From: Streptomyces sp. CB02923 | GTDB taxonomy: Bacteria > Actinomycetota > Actinomycetes > Streptomycetales > Streptomycetaceae | DNA length: 64,000 bases | Direction: 5' to 3' | Assembly: GCF_001905005.1 (NCBI RefSeq) | Contig: NZ_LWKZ01000026.1 | Coordinates: 248,001 to 312,000 of the forward strand | Shown: positions 52,707 to 61,584 of the stretch, piece after piece | How the letters are laid out: each line of letters starts with the position of its first letter | How positions within the stretch are numbered: the stretch's first letter is position 1 | Made by a program: the position numbers and the translations under genes | Notes under the pieces: generated by a model | Seen by the model: only the letters and a program-made list of their open reading frames with translations | What the model was told of the DNA's origin: nothing | The model's database searches: none

Positions 52707-53774
52707 CTAGCAGGAGGTGCCGTTTCGGATACTGAAGGCTCCGGTCACGGTTGAGTCGTTGCCTTCACCGGCGCGTCCGCACGGCCTGCCCACGCCTCCG
52801 TTCCCTCCGGTCAGGGTGTTGCCGCCAGCGGCATAAATCCCGGTGACGCGGATGCTTCGGTTTGTGCCGTCCCCGCCGTCGCCTCCGTCTGAGCCGTTCG
52901 CGCCTGCGTTCCCGCCGTTGCCTCCGGTGGATTGCACGTTTGCGAACACAGTGATGGAGGCGTCGTTTCCGTCCCCGCCACGGCCTCCCTCGCCCGCTGA
53001 GGCAGGATCTGCGTATCCCCCGTTGCCGCCGAAGAGGCGAAGGAGGTTGCCTTCTCCGGCCCGGAACCTGATCGTCCTGTTGTTGCCGTCGCCTCCCCGG
53101 CCGCCGTCTGCGTCGTTGGTCGTGGGGTTGAAGACCGCCCTCCCGGGGCCGCCGGCTCCTCCATATGCGGTGATCGTTCCAGCAGCGGTGACGGTCCCGT
53201 CGTTGCCGTAGCCCCCGGCCCCACCGTCGATCCCGTCGTTTCTGCCGCCTTCCGCTCCGTTGCCTCCTCGTACCGTGATGTCGTCCCTTCCACCTCCTCC
53301 CTCGATCGTTGCGTTGTTTCCGTCTCCGCCCGACTTCGTGATGGCGTATGCCCCATCGCCGCCCCGCGCGGTGACGCTGTCGTCACCCTCGCCTGCGTTG
53401 ATGAGACCGTTATTGCCGTCTCCCCCGCAGGCCGCGCTCACCAGGATGCGATCGTTCCCAGGGCCACCGTTGATGCTCCCTGCGTTCGCATCGCCGCAAC
53501 TCTGCGGCCGGGCGGTGATCTCGTCATTCCCGCCCAGCCCGTTGACCGTCACTCCGGCGGGGATACGTCCGCAACTGATGACGTCGCTGCCTGCTGTTCC
53601 GGAGACCACGGTGGCGTTCATCGGGACGCCGTTGACCGTGCAGGCCGCTACGGCCGCATCTGCCGGTGAAGCGGGTGCGACCAGTACCGCGCCACAAGCG
53701 CCCATGACGGTGGCTGCGGCACCGATGTGCCGCAGCCAGCCCTTCCGGCTCGCCGTAACGTAGATCATTCCCAT
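52707..53774 (-). CDS. secreted glycine/aspartate-rich repeat protein
   Basis: 355 residues from MGMIYVTAS with GGAGAGG upstream; a TTG start at 53816 is less likely. The signal peptide spans the first ~40 residues (AAATVMGACGAVLVAPASPADA). The rest is made of G-G-x-G-x-D/N units (GLGGNDEITA, GGPGNDRI, GEGDDS, GGNGG) with six or more scattered Cys and a final SC. Its repeats resemble the calcium beta-rolls of the RTX protein at 34544 but are looser and richer in Asn. No catalytic domain; a surface or matrix role is inferred. Confidence 0.75.
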   Translation of the reverse strand: MGMIYVTASRKGWLRHIGAAATVMGACGAVLVAPASPADAAVAACTVNGVPMNATVVSGTAGSDVISCGRIPAGVTVNGLGGNDEITARPQSCGDANAGSINGGPGNDRILVSAACGGDGNNGLINAGEGDDSVTARGGDGAYAITKSGGDGNNATIEGGGGRDDITVRGGNGAEGGRNDGIDGGAGGYGNDGTVTAAGTITAYGGAGGPGRAVFNPTTNDADGGRGGDGNNRTIRFRAGEGNLLRLFGGNGGYADPASAGEGGRGGDGNDASITVFANVQSTGGNGGNAGANGSDGGDGGDGTNRSIRVTGIYAAGGNTLTGGNGGVGRPCGRAGEGNDSTVTGAFSIRNGTSC

Positions 53775-54064
53775 TGAGTGCAGCCTCTCCGCTTTCCTGA
53801 TTTCACCCTCAGGCAAGTCAATACCCGTTGCGGATTAATCGGATTCTTCCTGGAGGGCAAGAGGAACGGCCGCGATACAAGTACGACTATCGGAAGTATT
53901 ATTGGAGATTCAGAATGCAGGCGCTCCGGTGCACGATAATCTTCTGCAAGCGGTCGTCGGCAAGCTCCCCTCCGTTATGGTTTTTGCGGTCCTGCGAGGT
54001 CCTCTGGTCTCTGGGCCCGACATGGCTGTTGTCCTCTGTCGAAGGCGTGACCTGGAGAATGGTG
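53775..54064. other. intergenic DNA upstream of the Gly-rich gene
   Basis: 290 bp that are AT-richer than the flanks (for example tactattggaagtattattgg around 53885-53905). This is probably the promoter area of the secreted Gly-rich protein. No gene is visible. Confidence 0.5.
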
Positions 54065-54460
54065 TCACCGGGGCGGGTAGGTGCCGTCGGAGACGCTGAT
54101 GAGGTGTCCGACCGCCACCCAGTTCGGCGCAATGCCGGACAGCTCGCGGAGGGCAGGTCTGCATCGGCCGACGCGGATGCGTTCCATGACCGGGATGAGC
54201 TGTGGGCATCGCCCCGCTCAGCACCTGCGTCTGGTGGGTGTTCGAGCGCCAGGCCAGCAGCAGGCGGTCGGCGCGCCCGGCCCCGGTCCGGCCAACCACC
54301 GAGGGCCAGGAGCCGGCCGCGGTCTGCGGGCCGTACAGGACATCGCGGTGGTTCCACGGTGTGCCGTCGGGAGAGGGGCACAGGCGGATCGTGCGGTCGC
54401 GGCCTGCGTCGGTGAAGGTCAGTCACACGCTGCTGGTGGGGGGCACTGGGGCGGGAGGAG
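54065..54460 (-). pseudogene. degenerate C-terminal gene remnant
   Basis: Minus-strand pieces in different frames look coding: DRLLLAWRSNTHQTQVLSGA (repeat-lectin/BNR-like) and, after frame changes, SGIAPNWVAVGHLISVSDGT then YPPR and a TGA at 54065-54067. I cannot name the family. The lack of a single frame and of a start suggests decay. Confidence 0.4.
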
Positions 54461-54630
54461 GTCATGGGCCAGTCGTTCGTCTTTCCCTCCCGGCCCCGGC
54501 GGCGGCACGGCCGCCGGCGGGTCGCCGTGGATGGCGCTTCCCTGCCACCCTTGCACTGACCGGTAGCCTCCCGCGGCGTTCCGGGGGACCAGGGCGGGCG
54601 CCGCTCGCACCCGCAGCGGCGCCGGAGTCC

Positions 54631-55278
54631 TCAGGATTGCCGCGGGTCGCCGGTGCTGCGGCCGTAGCGGGCGAGCATCGTCGTGACCGCCTCGTCGACG
54701 GCGTGGCCGACGTCGGCAGGTGCGGGGCTCCAGTCGGCGAGCAGCATCCGCGGCCACAGGACGTAGTTGGCGATCATGCCGAGGAACTGGTTGGTGGCGC
54801 TCTCCGCGTCGGGTACCACCGCAGTGCCCGCGGCGTGCTGGGCCTCCAGGTAGTGCTGGACGGAGATGAAGTAGGGCAGCTTGCCCAGCTCGAACTGAGC
54901 CCGTCCCAGTTCCGGGAAGCGCGGCAGTTCGGCGATGACGATACGGAAGAGGGCCGCCATCGCGGGCCGGCCGATCAGGTCGGCGTACTGGCGGCCGATC
55001 GAGCTCAGGCCGGCGCGCAGGTCACCGGGCTGCGTCGCGAGTGCCGCCGGGTCCGGCCCGCCCTTCCAGTACTCGGTGACGATGGCCTCGAAGAGCGCCG
55101 CCTTGGTGGGGAACTGCTTGAACAGCGTGGACTTCGAGACGACCGCTTCCTGCGCGATCTTCGCCAGCGAGGTCCCGTCATAGCCCCGCTCCAGGAACAG
55201 CTTCGTGGCCGCGGCGGTGATCGCCTCGCGCTTGCGCTGAGCGAGTTGTTGATGGTGCGCGGAGAGTCCTGCGGTCAT
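54631..55278 (-). CDS. TetR-family repressor
   Basis: 215 residues. The N-terminal DNA-binding domain (REAITAAATKLFLERGYDGT, SKSTLFKQFPTKAALFEA) is typical; the C-terminal ~140 residues form the ligand pocket and dimer face. Divergent from the SDR gene; two strong palindromes in the 150-bp gap are probably its operators, so it likely represses both itself and the SDR. An SDR substrate or product may be the inducer. Confidence 0.92.
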   Translation of the reverse strand: MTAGLSAHHQQLAQRKREAITAAATKLFLERGYDGTSLAKIAQEAVVSKSTLFKQFPTKAALFEAIVTEYWKGGPDPAALATQPGDLRAGLSSIGRQYADLIGRPAMAALFRIVIAELPRFPELGRAQFELGKLPYFISVQHYLEAQHAAGTAVVPDAESATNQFLGMIANYVLWPRMLLADWSPAPADVGHAVDEAVTTMLARYGRSTGDPRQS

Positions 55279-55301
55279 GGGCCCAGTATGCCCCATCGCG
55301 A

Positions 55302-55370
55302 GGCGAGTCACTTGACTCGCCACTGTGCGGGTGTTTACGTGGACAGGGATGCGAGTCGCTCGACTCGCAT
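55302..55370. promoter_or_regulatory. paired TetR operators
   Basis: GGCGAGTCacttGACTCGCC (55302-55321) and ATGCGAGTCgctcGACTCGC plus AT (55349-55370) share the core GCGAGTC-N4-GACTCGC. Their centres are 48 bp apart, so dimers would bind the same side of the helix roughly. They lie between the TetR start (55278) and the SDR start (55429). Confidence 0.85.
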
Positions 55371-55428
55371 GCGGTCGGCGGCAGTAACTCCCGGCCGGCG
55401 TCGTTCCGTTCCTGAAGGAGAAGCACTC

Positions 55429-56187
55429 ATGGAGTCAGGCAAGATCGCATTGGTGACCGGCGGCAATCGCGGGCTGGGCCGGGCAACGGCCCGGGCGTTG
55501 GCCCGGCACGGGCTGCGCGTCATCGTCACCTACCGCGGCGACGCACAGGAGGCCGAGGAGACGGTCAGGATCGTTCAGGAAACCGGCGCCACGGCTGCCG
55601 CACTGCGGCTGGACATCAGCGACGTGACCTCGTTTCCCGCCTTCGTCTCCCACTTGGCCGCGCAACTGGAGCGCTGGGACGCGACCCGGCTGGACGTCCT
55701 GGTCAACAATGCCGGGATCGGGCTGTTCGGACCGCTGGAAGCGGTCACGGTCGACGACTACGACACGGTGATGGACACCAACGTACGCGGCACGTTCTTC
55801 CTCATCCAGGCGCTTGCGCCCGTGCTGGCCGACGGGGGGCGGATCATCAACGTCTCCTCCTCTCTCAGCCGCCACACCAGTGCCGGCACCTCGGTGTACT
55901 CGGCCTCCAAGGTGGCGGTCGAGGTCCTCAGCCGGACCTTGGCCGTGGAGCTGGGAGCGCGCAAGATCCGCGTCAACGCCATCGCGCCGGGGCCGACCGC
56001 CACCGACTTCAACGGCGGCGCCATGCGGGACGACGCGCACATGCGCGAGGGCCTGGGCGCGCAGACCGCGCTCGGCCGCGTCGGTGAACCGCAGGAGATC
56101 GGCGACGCCATCGCCGCGCTCGCCTCCGATGACCTGCGCTGGGTCACCGCCCAGCGGCTCGAAGTGTCCGGCGGCGCCATGCTGTAG
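55429..56187 (+). CDS. short-chain dehydrogenase/reductase
   Basis: 252 residues; GAAGGAG upstream. TGGNRGLG cofactor motif, NNAG (VNNAGIGLFG), Ser in NVSSSLS and YxxxK in YSASKVA are complete; ends LEVSGGAML. NAD(P)H-dependent reduction or dehydrogenation of a small molecule. Controlled by the divergent TetR through the paired operators. It has the common actinomycete ketoreductase-like form, substrate unknown. Confidence 0.92.
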   Translation: MESGKIALVTGGNRGLGRATARALARHGLRVIVTYRGDAQEAEETVRIVQETGATAAALRLDISDVTSFPAFVSHLAAQLERWDATRLDVLVNNAGIGLFGPLEAVTVDDYDTVMDTNVRGTFFLIQALAPVLADGGRIINVSSSLSRHTSAGTSVYSASKVAVEVLSRTLAVELGARKIRVNAIAPGPTATDFNGGAMRDDAHMREGLGAQTALGRVGEPQEIGDAIAALASDDLRWVTAQRLEVSGGAML

Positions 56188-56246
56188 GAACCCCCGCCCA
56201 CACCGTGTGCACCGCCCCTCACCTGGCAGAACCGGGAGATGTATCA

Positions 56247-57389
56247 GTGGGCCGTGCAGATCTGAGCGGGACCGTCGTGTTCCCGGGCTCGCAGGACATG
56301 AAGGAACCCGCCGCGTTCTGGGACGAGCCGCGCCGCACGGTGTGCCTCACCGGCTCCCCGCCCGCCACCGCCGGAGCTCTGCTGAGCGTGCACGGCTTCC
56401 GCCCCACCGGCGAGCACAGCCTGGTCCTGGCCCGCATCGACCACGAGGAACCCCACTACGCCCAGCAGGCCGCCCTTGCCCTGCGCGCGGCGGGCATCAC
56501 CGTCGACATCACCCCTGCTCTTCAAGAAGGCATCGACACCGAGTGGACCTGGGCCAGCTACCCCCTGCACTGGCTGAACCGCGACGAGATCCGCGAGGTC
56601 TTGGACCTGGCCCAAACGATCCACGACGACCTCGTTGCCGGACAGCTGACCATCCACCTGCACGCCCATGACGGCTGGACCACGGTCGCCGTCGGCACCT
56701 ACCGCGACGGCCACAGCGTCCACCTGCACGGCGAAGACCACCTGCGGCAAATCGCCCTTGACTTCACCAGCCCGGCCGAAGCCATCACCGACTTCGAGCG
56801 CCACTACGGCGCCGCGGTCCGTCCCGGCCCGACTCCCGCCACCGACGCCGAACAGGCCGCCGCTCACATCCTGGCCGCACCCAGCACCACCCCCGCGGGC
56901 CCAGCGGAAGCCGAGACACCGCAGCCGAAGACCGAGCCCGCCCCGGTGCACGCCGCCGGCTCTGGCGCCCACGAAGCGATGCTGACCGATTTCCTGGAGT
57001 CGCACGGGGACTGGGAAAAGTACCGTACCTGGAGCGACGAGACGACCCTCGCCAGCCACGAATCCCTCACCCTGCGCGCCGAGTTCGTCCACGAGGCCGA
57101 CCCCGACGACACGGCCTGGACGATCGCCGGTTACGACTCCCCGGCCGGCGACCGCCTCTGGTACGCCACCGCCACCGCCCGCACCCCCACCGCGACCATC
57201 CGCACCTTCCTCGACGCGACGCCGTCGCCGCCGAGGAGACTCGGGCTACCGGGCCCGAAGTCCCTGTACAAGCCGTCTCCCCGGCGGCTGACGCCCATCC
57301 GTCTTCACGCGGAACAACAGATCAGCGGCCAGGCCCGGGCCGATGCCGGGCATTGCTCCGGCCGCCCGGGCACGCAGGACGGACAGTGA
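56247..57389 (+). CDS. DUF317-type protein, C-terminus altered by a 5-bp duplication
   Basis: 380 residues from GTG; a GTG at 56205 is possible. The N-terminal ~170 residues are of unknown type (WDEPRRTVCLTG, HWLNRDEIREV). The C-terminal part carries one DUF317-like unit (YDSPAGDRLWYATATART), found in actinomycete mobile-element and conjugation-associated genes. Compared with the copy at 61016, a CGACG duplication near 57216-57225 shifts the frame, replacing the expected VAAEETRATGPEV with an Arg/Pro-rich tail and losing the second unit. Confidence 0.6.
   Translation: MGRADLSGTVVFPGSQDMKEPAAFWDEPRRTVCLTGSPPATAGALLSVHGFRPTGEHSLVLARIDHEEPHYAQQAALALRAAGITVDITPALQEGIDTEWTWASYPLHWLNRDEIREVLDLAQTIHDDLVAGQLTIHLHAHDGWTTVAVGTYRDGHSVHLHGEDHLRQIALDFTSPAEAITDFERHYGAAVRPGPTPATDAEQAAAHILAAPSTTPAGPAEAETPQPKTEPAPVHAAGSGAHEAMLTDFLESHGDWEKYRTWSDETTLASHESLTLRAEFVHEADPDDTAWTIAGYDSPAGDRLWYATATARTPTATIRTFLDATPSPPRRLGLPGPKSLYKPSPRRLTPIRLHAEQQISGQARADAGHCSGRPGTQDGQ
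57134..57288 (+). repeat. 155-bp direct repeat, copy 1
   Basis: Nearly identical to 61016-61165 apart from a few substitutions and a 5-bp insertion (CGACG). It holds the DUF317-like unit start (GDRLWYATATAR). The two copies bracket 3.7 kb with the two secreted proteins and the AraC gene, so recombination or duplication between them is possible. Confidence 0.85.
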
Positions 57390-57422
57390 TTCACTGGCAG
57401 CCATTGGCCAGGCCGCCGACCC

Positions 57423-58298
57423 CTACTTCCCACTGAGGACCGCGCGGGCGCTTGCCAGCCAGCGTGCGGATCCCGTCTTCAACGCTTCCAGAGCTGCGGC
57501 GTGTCGGTCGAGTGCGGCTCGTTGCATACGCGCTTCCGCAGCAGCCCAGGTGGAGACGAGGCGGGTCTCCTGCTTGCAGCGTACGTCCGCGTCGGCCACC
57601 TTGATCTCGCGGGCGGTGACGCGTGGGAACTTGTTCCAGCCGGGGGCGTCGGAGGCCTGCGCGGGGGTGGCGTAGTGCAATCCCGCGCGTGCCATGCAGG
57701 CGCTCCACGCCCGGACGGCCCGGATGACGCCGGCGTCACGTTGTGACCTGTCGAAGAGGCGCAGGTTGAGGTCGTTGAACAGGGATTCGGCGGATTCCGG
57801 TATGCGCTGTTCCAGGCGGTCGTGTGACTCCTTCCAGCAGCCGCCCACACCGTCGGTGCCGTAAGCGGCTCGCCGTTCCCGGGGGGCGAGCGCTGCGTCT
57901 CGCGCCTTCTCGTCGGCCTCGTGCTGCGCCGATGCCGGAGGGTCGGGCGGCGGGTGGTATCCGTAGCGGTGGGCGACCTCGGGTTCGATGACCCCGTAGC
58001 GGCGGCGGTTCGGTGGATCCGCGTCCTCGCCGGAGGCACGGGGCAGCGTCTTCCACGTCATGCCCCGGGCGCGCATACAGTCGCCCATGAGCACGTCCTC
58101 GGCGGAGGAGATGGTGAGCAGGTCGGCGTCTGACTGGGCGTAGGAGTCGAAAGGCAGGATCAGGTTCCTGGCTTCCGCGCCGACGGCGGGGCCCGCCGTC
58201 GGTCGGGGAGCGGCGGGCCGCGCCTGTGCTCCCGCGCAGCCGGTGGCCGCGAGAAGGAGCAGCAGGGCGACGGCCCTCGGGCGGACGGAGACGGTCAC
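57423..58298 (-). CDS. secreted lipoprotein of unknown function
   Basis: 291 residues from GTG; the ribosome-binding site GAGAAGAGG lies within a duplicated 23-bp segment. Hydrophobic leader (RAVALLLLLAATGC) with a weak lipobox (ATGC). The mature part is helical with six or seven Cys (GDCMRARGM, GGCWKES, SACMARAG, VRCKQET), spaced as disulfide pairs. Family not recognised. It lies in the segment between the DUF317 repeats. Confidence 0.7.
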   Translation of the reverse strand: MTVSVRPRAVALLLLLAATGCAGAQARPAAPRPTAGPAVGAEARNLILPFDSYAQSDADLLTISSAEDVLMGDCMRARGMTWKTLPRASGEDADPPNRRRYGVIEPEVAHRYGYHPPPDPPASAQHEADEKARDAALAPRERRAAYGTDGVGGCWKESHDRLEQRIPESAESLFNDLNLRLFDRSQRDAGVIRAVRAWSACMARAGLHYATPAQASDAPGWNKFPRVTAREIKVADADVRCKQETRLVSTWAAAEARMQRAALDRHAAALEALKTGSARWLASARAVLSGK

Positions 58299-58339
58299 GG
58301 CGGCCTCTTCTCGGGTACGGTCACGGCGGCCTCTTCTCG
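58291..58339. repeat. 23-bp direct repeat duplicating a start region
   Basis: ACGGTCACGGCGGCCTCTTC TCG occurs at 58291-58313 and 58317-58339. Each copy carries, on the minus strand, GAGAAGAGG and a GTG. Because the period is 26, the second GTG is out of frame with the lipoprotein gene. Confidence 0.85.
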
Positions 58340-58402
58340 TGGGAAAGCGGTACGGGGTGGTGCCGACGGCTCGGTCGGCACCACCCCGCGCTCCTCGCTC
58401 GG

Positions 58403-58813
58403 TTACTTGACGCTGCTCGCGGCGTCGTTGCCCACACTGGTGGACCGCAGGTTGAAGAGCTGGTGGTCCGGGAGGATCTTCGTGCTCGGCCCGTGGTAAC
58501 CGGCGTTCTTGTACAGCCTCCACGCCTTGGAGGAACGGTTCTTCACCGAGCTGACGCGGTCGTTGAGGCTCTTTCCGTTGTCGAAGTAGTTGTTCTTGAA
58601 GTTCGCGTCCTTGCTCGTGATCTTCTTCTTTCCGCCCTTGTAGTGGCTGTTCTGGTACAGCCACAGAGCCCCCCCGGCCAGATCGCCGGAGTCGGAGTGG
58701 GCGGTCTGAGAAGCCGGGGCGGCGGGAGTGGCCCCGGCCGCCGGAGAGAAGCCGATCAGGCTGGCGCCGGCTATCGAGGCGACGCCCATGGAAAGTGCGA
58801 TCTTGCGCTTCAT
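58403..58813 (-). CDS. secreted peptidase-inhibitor-I36-like protein
   Basis: 136 residues from MKRKIALSMG with AAGGATGG upstream; an ATG three codons earlier is possible. The signal peptide ends around AAGATPA (residue ~33). The mature part has two crystallin-like repeats (LWLYQNSHYKGGKK, WRLYKNAGYHGPSTK), typical of small secreted I36-like proteins. No Cys in the mature part. Target protease, if any, unknown. Confidence 0.75.
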   Translation of the reverse strand: MKRKIALSMGVASIAGASLIGFSPAAGATPAAPASQTAHSDSGDLAGGALWLYQNSHYKGGKKKITSKDANFKNNYFDNGKSLNDRVSSVKNRSSKAWRLYKNAGYHGPSTKILPDHQLFNLRSTSVGNDAASSVK

Positions 58814-59289
58814 GTGATCCATCCTTGTCATCATGCTGGTTGCTGGTTGCTGGTTGCTGTCGAGTTTCCTGCGCTGTCACCGAGGCGCCGGACGCAGACT
58901 CCGGACCACCACCGCTCGTGGAAAGCGACGGTTCCGGCTGTGCCTTTGCGAATTCAGTGGCCGCAGAGTTGCTCGGCTGTCTGTTCCCGTACGGGATTCG
59001 ACTCGTCCTGTGGCCCTAGGCGCGGGCCGGGACGGCACCGAAGAGCACCGAGGCCGTCACGTAGGACAGCGCAGCACATGAGATACGTGAGGCGCACATG
59101 TACCCTCCCTGAGATCGGCTCCCGTTGCGCACTGTTGAGCGTGCGTCCTGCGTTCCCGTTCGCTTCCGGCGGCGCCGGATACTCTCCGCGCCCGGAATTC
59201 CACCCCGTATCAGGTGGATGTCTCACAGGATGCAGGGGCTGTCTCTGTGAAGTCCTTAGCAAGGAGTGCGCAGCGCTTAGCGGTGCGTC
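58814..59289. other. intergenic region with a 7-bp tandem repeat
   Basis: 476 bp between the I36-like gene and the AraC gene (tail to tail with neither start). TGCTGGT is repeated three and a half times at 58834-58859, directly upstream of the I36-like start, and probably lies in its promoter or leader. No gene, RNA or terminator was seen. Confidence 0.6.
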
Positions 59290-60270
59290 TCAGTTCGGGA
59301 AACCGAGTGCTGCGCGCCGGTAGTCACTGGGTGGCATTCCGTAGCGGGTACGGAAGGCGCGGGTGAAGTCGGCGGCGCGAGTGTAACCCCAGCGGGTGGC
59401 TATCTGATGGATGGTGTGGTGGCGCAGGGCGGGATCGGCGATCTCGCGGCGGGATCGTTCCAGGCGTTGGTGGCGGATCCAGGCGGCCACGGTGGTGTTC
59501 TCTTCCCGGAAGAGGCGGTGCAGGTGGCTGAGGGAGATGTGGTGCGCGGCGGCGACCGCGCGGGGGGTGAGCTGAGGATCGGCCAGGTTCCGCTGGATGA
59601 AGGAGCGGATGCGCAGGACCAGCGACCGGCGGCGGGTTTCCGGGGTGAGGGCGGCCTCGGCGCGGAGTTCGTGGGCGAACAGCGCGGAGAGCAGGTCCAG
59701 CATGATGGTCCCCAGCTGGGGGCCCGCGGAGGGCTGGAAGGAGGTGGTGTCCGTCGTGATGCGGGTGAGGAACTGCGTCAGCAGGGCACCGAACCCCTCC
59801 TGGCCCGGTATCCGGCGCCCGAGCAGCTCGTTGGTCCCTTTCCCGGCCACGGCCAGCATCTTCTTGGGGACTTCGACGCCCACCCCTTTCACCGGGCCCC
59901 GGTCGTTGACCGCGTGGCAGTCGTAGGTCCGCGAGGAGTCGACTACGTACAAGTCGCCGGGGCCGTGTGCGGTCTGCTTCCCGGATTGGTCGATGCCCAG
60001 GTTCCCCTGCACGACGAAGGTCATGTGGAACAACTCGGGATCGGACTGCCGGATCAGTTTGGAGGTCCGCTGAAAGCGCATCGATGGCAAGGTCGTCGGC
60101 CAGACGTCCACGGGCCCGAGTTTCAGCAGACGCATGGATGCGATGAAGTCGTCCGCGTGGTCGCTGCTCATTTCCAGCGGCGCGACCGTCTGGTTCATCA
60201 GCTCGCGCCAGAAATCGAACCGGTCCACGGCCGGCACGTCCTGGCTGCGGAACTGCTTCTCGCCTAGCAT
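59290..60270 (-). CDS. AraC-family regulator
   Basis: 326 residues from MLGEKQFRSQ; the frame stays open upstream but without a good start. The N-terminal AraC-binding-like domain (FDFWRELMNQTVAPLEM onward) and the C-terminal helix-turn-helix pair (PRAVAAAHHISLSHLHRLF, HQIATRWGYTRAADFTRAF) are complete. Such proteins activate catabolic or metabolite genes in response to a small ligand. No obvious target next to it except the secreted-protein genes. Confidence 0.85.
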   Translation of the reverse strand: MLGEKQFRSQDVPAVDRFDFWRELMNQTVAPLEMSSDHADDFIASMRLLKLGPVDVWPTTLPSMRFQRTSKLIRQSDPELFHMTFVVQGNLGIDQSGKQTAHGPGDLYVVDSSRTYDCHAVNDRGPVKGVGVEVPKKMLAVAGKGTNELLGRRIPGQEGFGALLTQFLTRITTDTTSFQPSAGPQLGTIMLDLLSALFAHELRAEAALTPETRRRSLVLRIRSFIQRNLADPQLTPRAVAAAHHISLSHLHRLFREENTTVAAWIRHQRLERSRREIADPALRHHTIHQIATRWGYTRAADFTRAFRTRYGMPPSDYRRAALGFPN

Positions 60271-60845
60271 GTGTTGATCCGTAACAACTGACGCATACTC
60301 ATCAATCCCCCGTGTGGTTCGAGCGTGACGTGCATGGCAGATTGTCAACTTGCGGGGCGTCGGTGTGACAGGGGCATTTCCGCCGTAGCCGCAGAGGAGT
60401 CGGCCGACCGCCGTCGGTCACCACGGTGTCGATTATCCGGACCCACGACCCACCCTCACGATCAACGCTGCGCCGCCTGACTCCGGGCCCTCAAGAGCAT
60501 CGATCCGCTGATCCGACCCACCTCCACCACTCGCGAACAGACCCGATGCGGCTACTGGTCTCCTGGGCCGGCCGGGTTTCTCTTCCAACTCGGGGCGAGG
60601 GCCTGGCTCGACATCGCAGCCATGGGCCTCGGAGGCCGAGGTGTTCGGGAGGTGGCCCGTATCCGCCTCCGCGCCGTCGACTGGAACCTGGTCGCATCGC
60701 CTGTCGTCAGGCGCGATCGGGACCGATGCCACGGTGAGCGTCTCGCCGACCGGTACGCGTGCGTGCCCGGCGGCGCAGACCGGCACACAGGTGAGCCAGC
60801 CGTATGCGCTCCGCTCTTCGTCTGTGACGTCGACGGGTCGGGCAA
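60271..60845. other. gene-poor region
   Basis: 575 bp. Long frames on both strands are Arg/Pro-rich shadows; one minus-strand stretch (RSAYGWLTCVPVCAAGHARV at about 60770-60830) has somewhat coding-like composition but no start or family. It should contain the AraC promoter near its left end. Confidence 0.4.
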
Positions 60846-61514
60846 GGGCAAGGGCACTACGAGACGGCCTGGGCCGAGCTGGCGGCGGTGCTCGGGCAGT
60901 CGGCACCGTACTGCTTCAAAGCCCTCCAGGTCGGCAAGGTCGGCGAAGAAGGCGGCGAGGCCATGCACCAGCTGCACGGCCTCAAAGGGCTCACCACCGG
61001 CGACTGCCCGGAGCACGACTCCCCCACCGGCGACCGCCTCTGGTACGCCACCGCCACCGCCCGCTCCCCCGCCGCGATCATCCGCACCTTCCTCGACGCC
61101 GTCGCCGCCGAGGAGACTCGGGCTACCGGGCCCGAGGTCCCTGTACAAGCCGTCTCCGCGGCGGCCTCCGCGTTACTGGAAGCGGGTTGGCGGCAAGCAG
61201 ACTGCGCCTGGGGGCTCCAGTGGTCGGCGCCCGACGCCGACGCCATCGGCTTGTGGTACGACGCTCGCGCAGTCGGGGCCGACAGCTGGCCGGCCTGGAC
61301 TGCCTGGGGCGGCTCCAGCATCGACCAGCCCACCTGGTCCTTCTGCATCTCCCTTCACGCCCCCGCCGCCGCCCTGCAAGACCTCGGCCACGAACTCGCC
61401 CGGCAGGCAGCCCGTCGGCCGTCCCCCGCAGCGTCGCCTCGACCAGCCCGCCAAGCCACATCGGCACATGCACTACCGCCCCAGTCCGCACCCCGCTCCG
61501 CCCGCGCACACTGA
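60846..61514 (+). pseudogene. DUF317-type gene, 5' end replaced
   Basis: The frame carries YETAWAELAAVLGQSAPYC and EEGGEAMHQLHGL of unknown origin, then the DUF317-like unit (GDRLWYATATARSP) and a second unit (WPAWTAWGGSSIDQPTW, with the usual closing LGHELARQ). There is no ribosome-binding site and the front half does not match the intact domain, so it looks like a recombinant joining a foreign piece to a DUF317 C-terminus. Shares a 150-bp repeat with 57134. Confidence 0.5.
61016..61165 (+). repeat. 150-bp direct repeat, copy 2
   Basis: Partner of 57134-57288, without the extra CGACG, so the reading frame through LDAVAAEETRATGPEVPVQ is intact. The sequences diverge after CGGCGGC. Confidence 0.85.
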
Positions 61515-61584
61515 CCGGCCCACGAGCCGGACCAAGGGCTGGGTATGAGCACCCGGGCTCCGGCCACCGCCAGGCCGCGGCTAC

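Noticed and set aside
54202..55428. In-frame 5' extension of the SDR gene at 55429
   Set aside because: It covers the TetR gene on the other strand and the operators; the ATG at 55429 has a strong ribosome-binding site.
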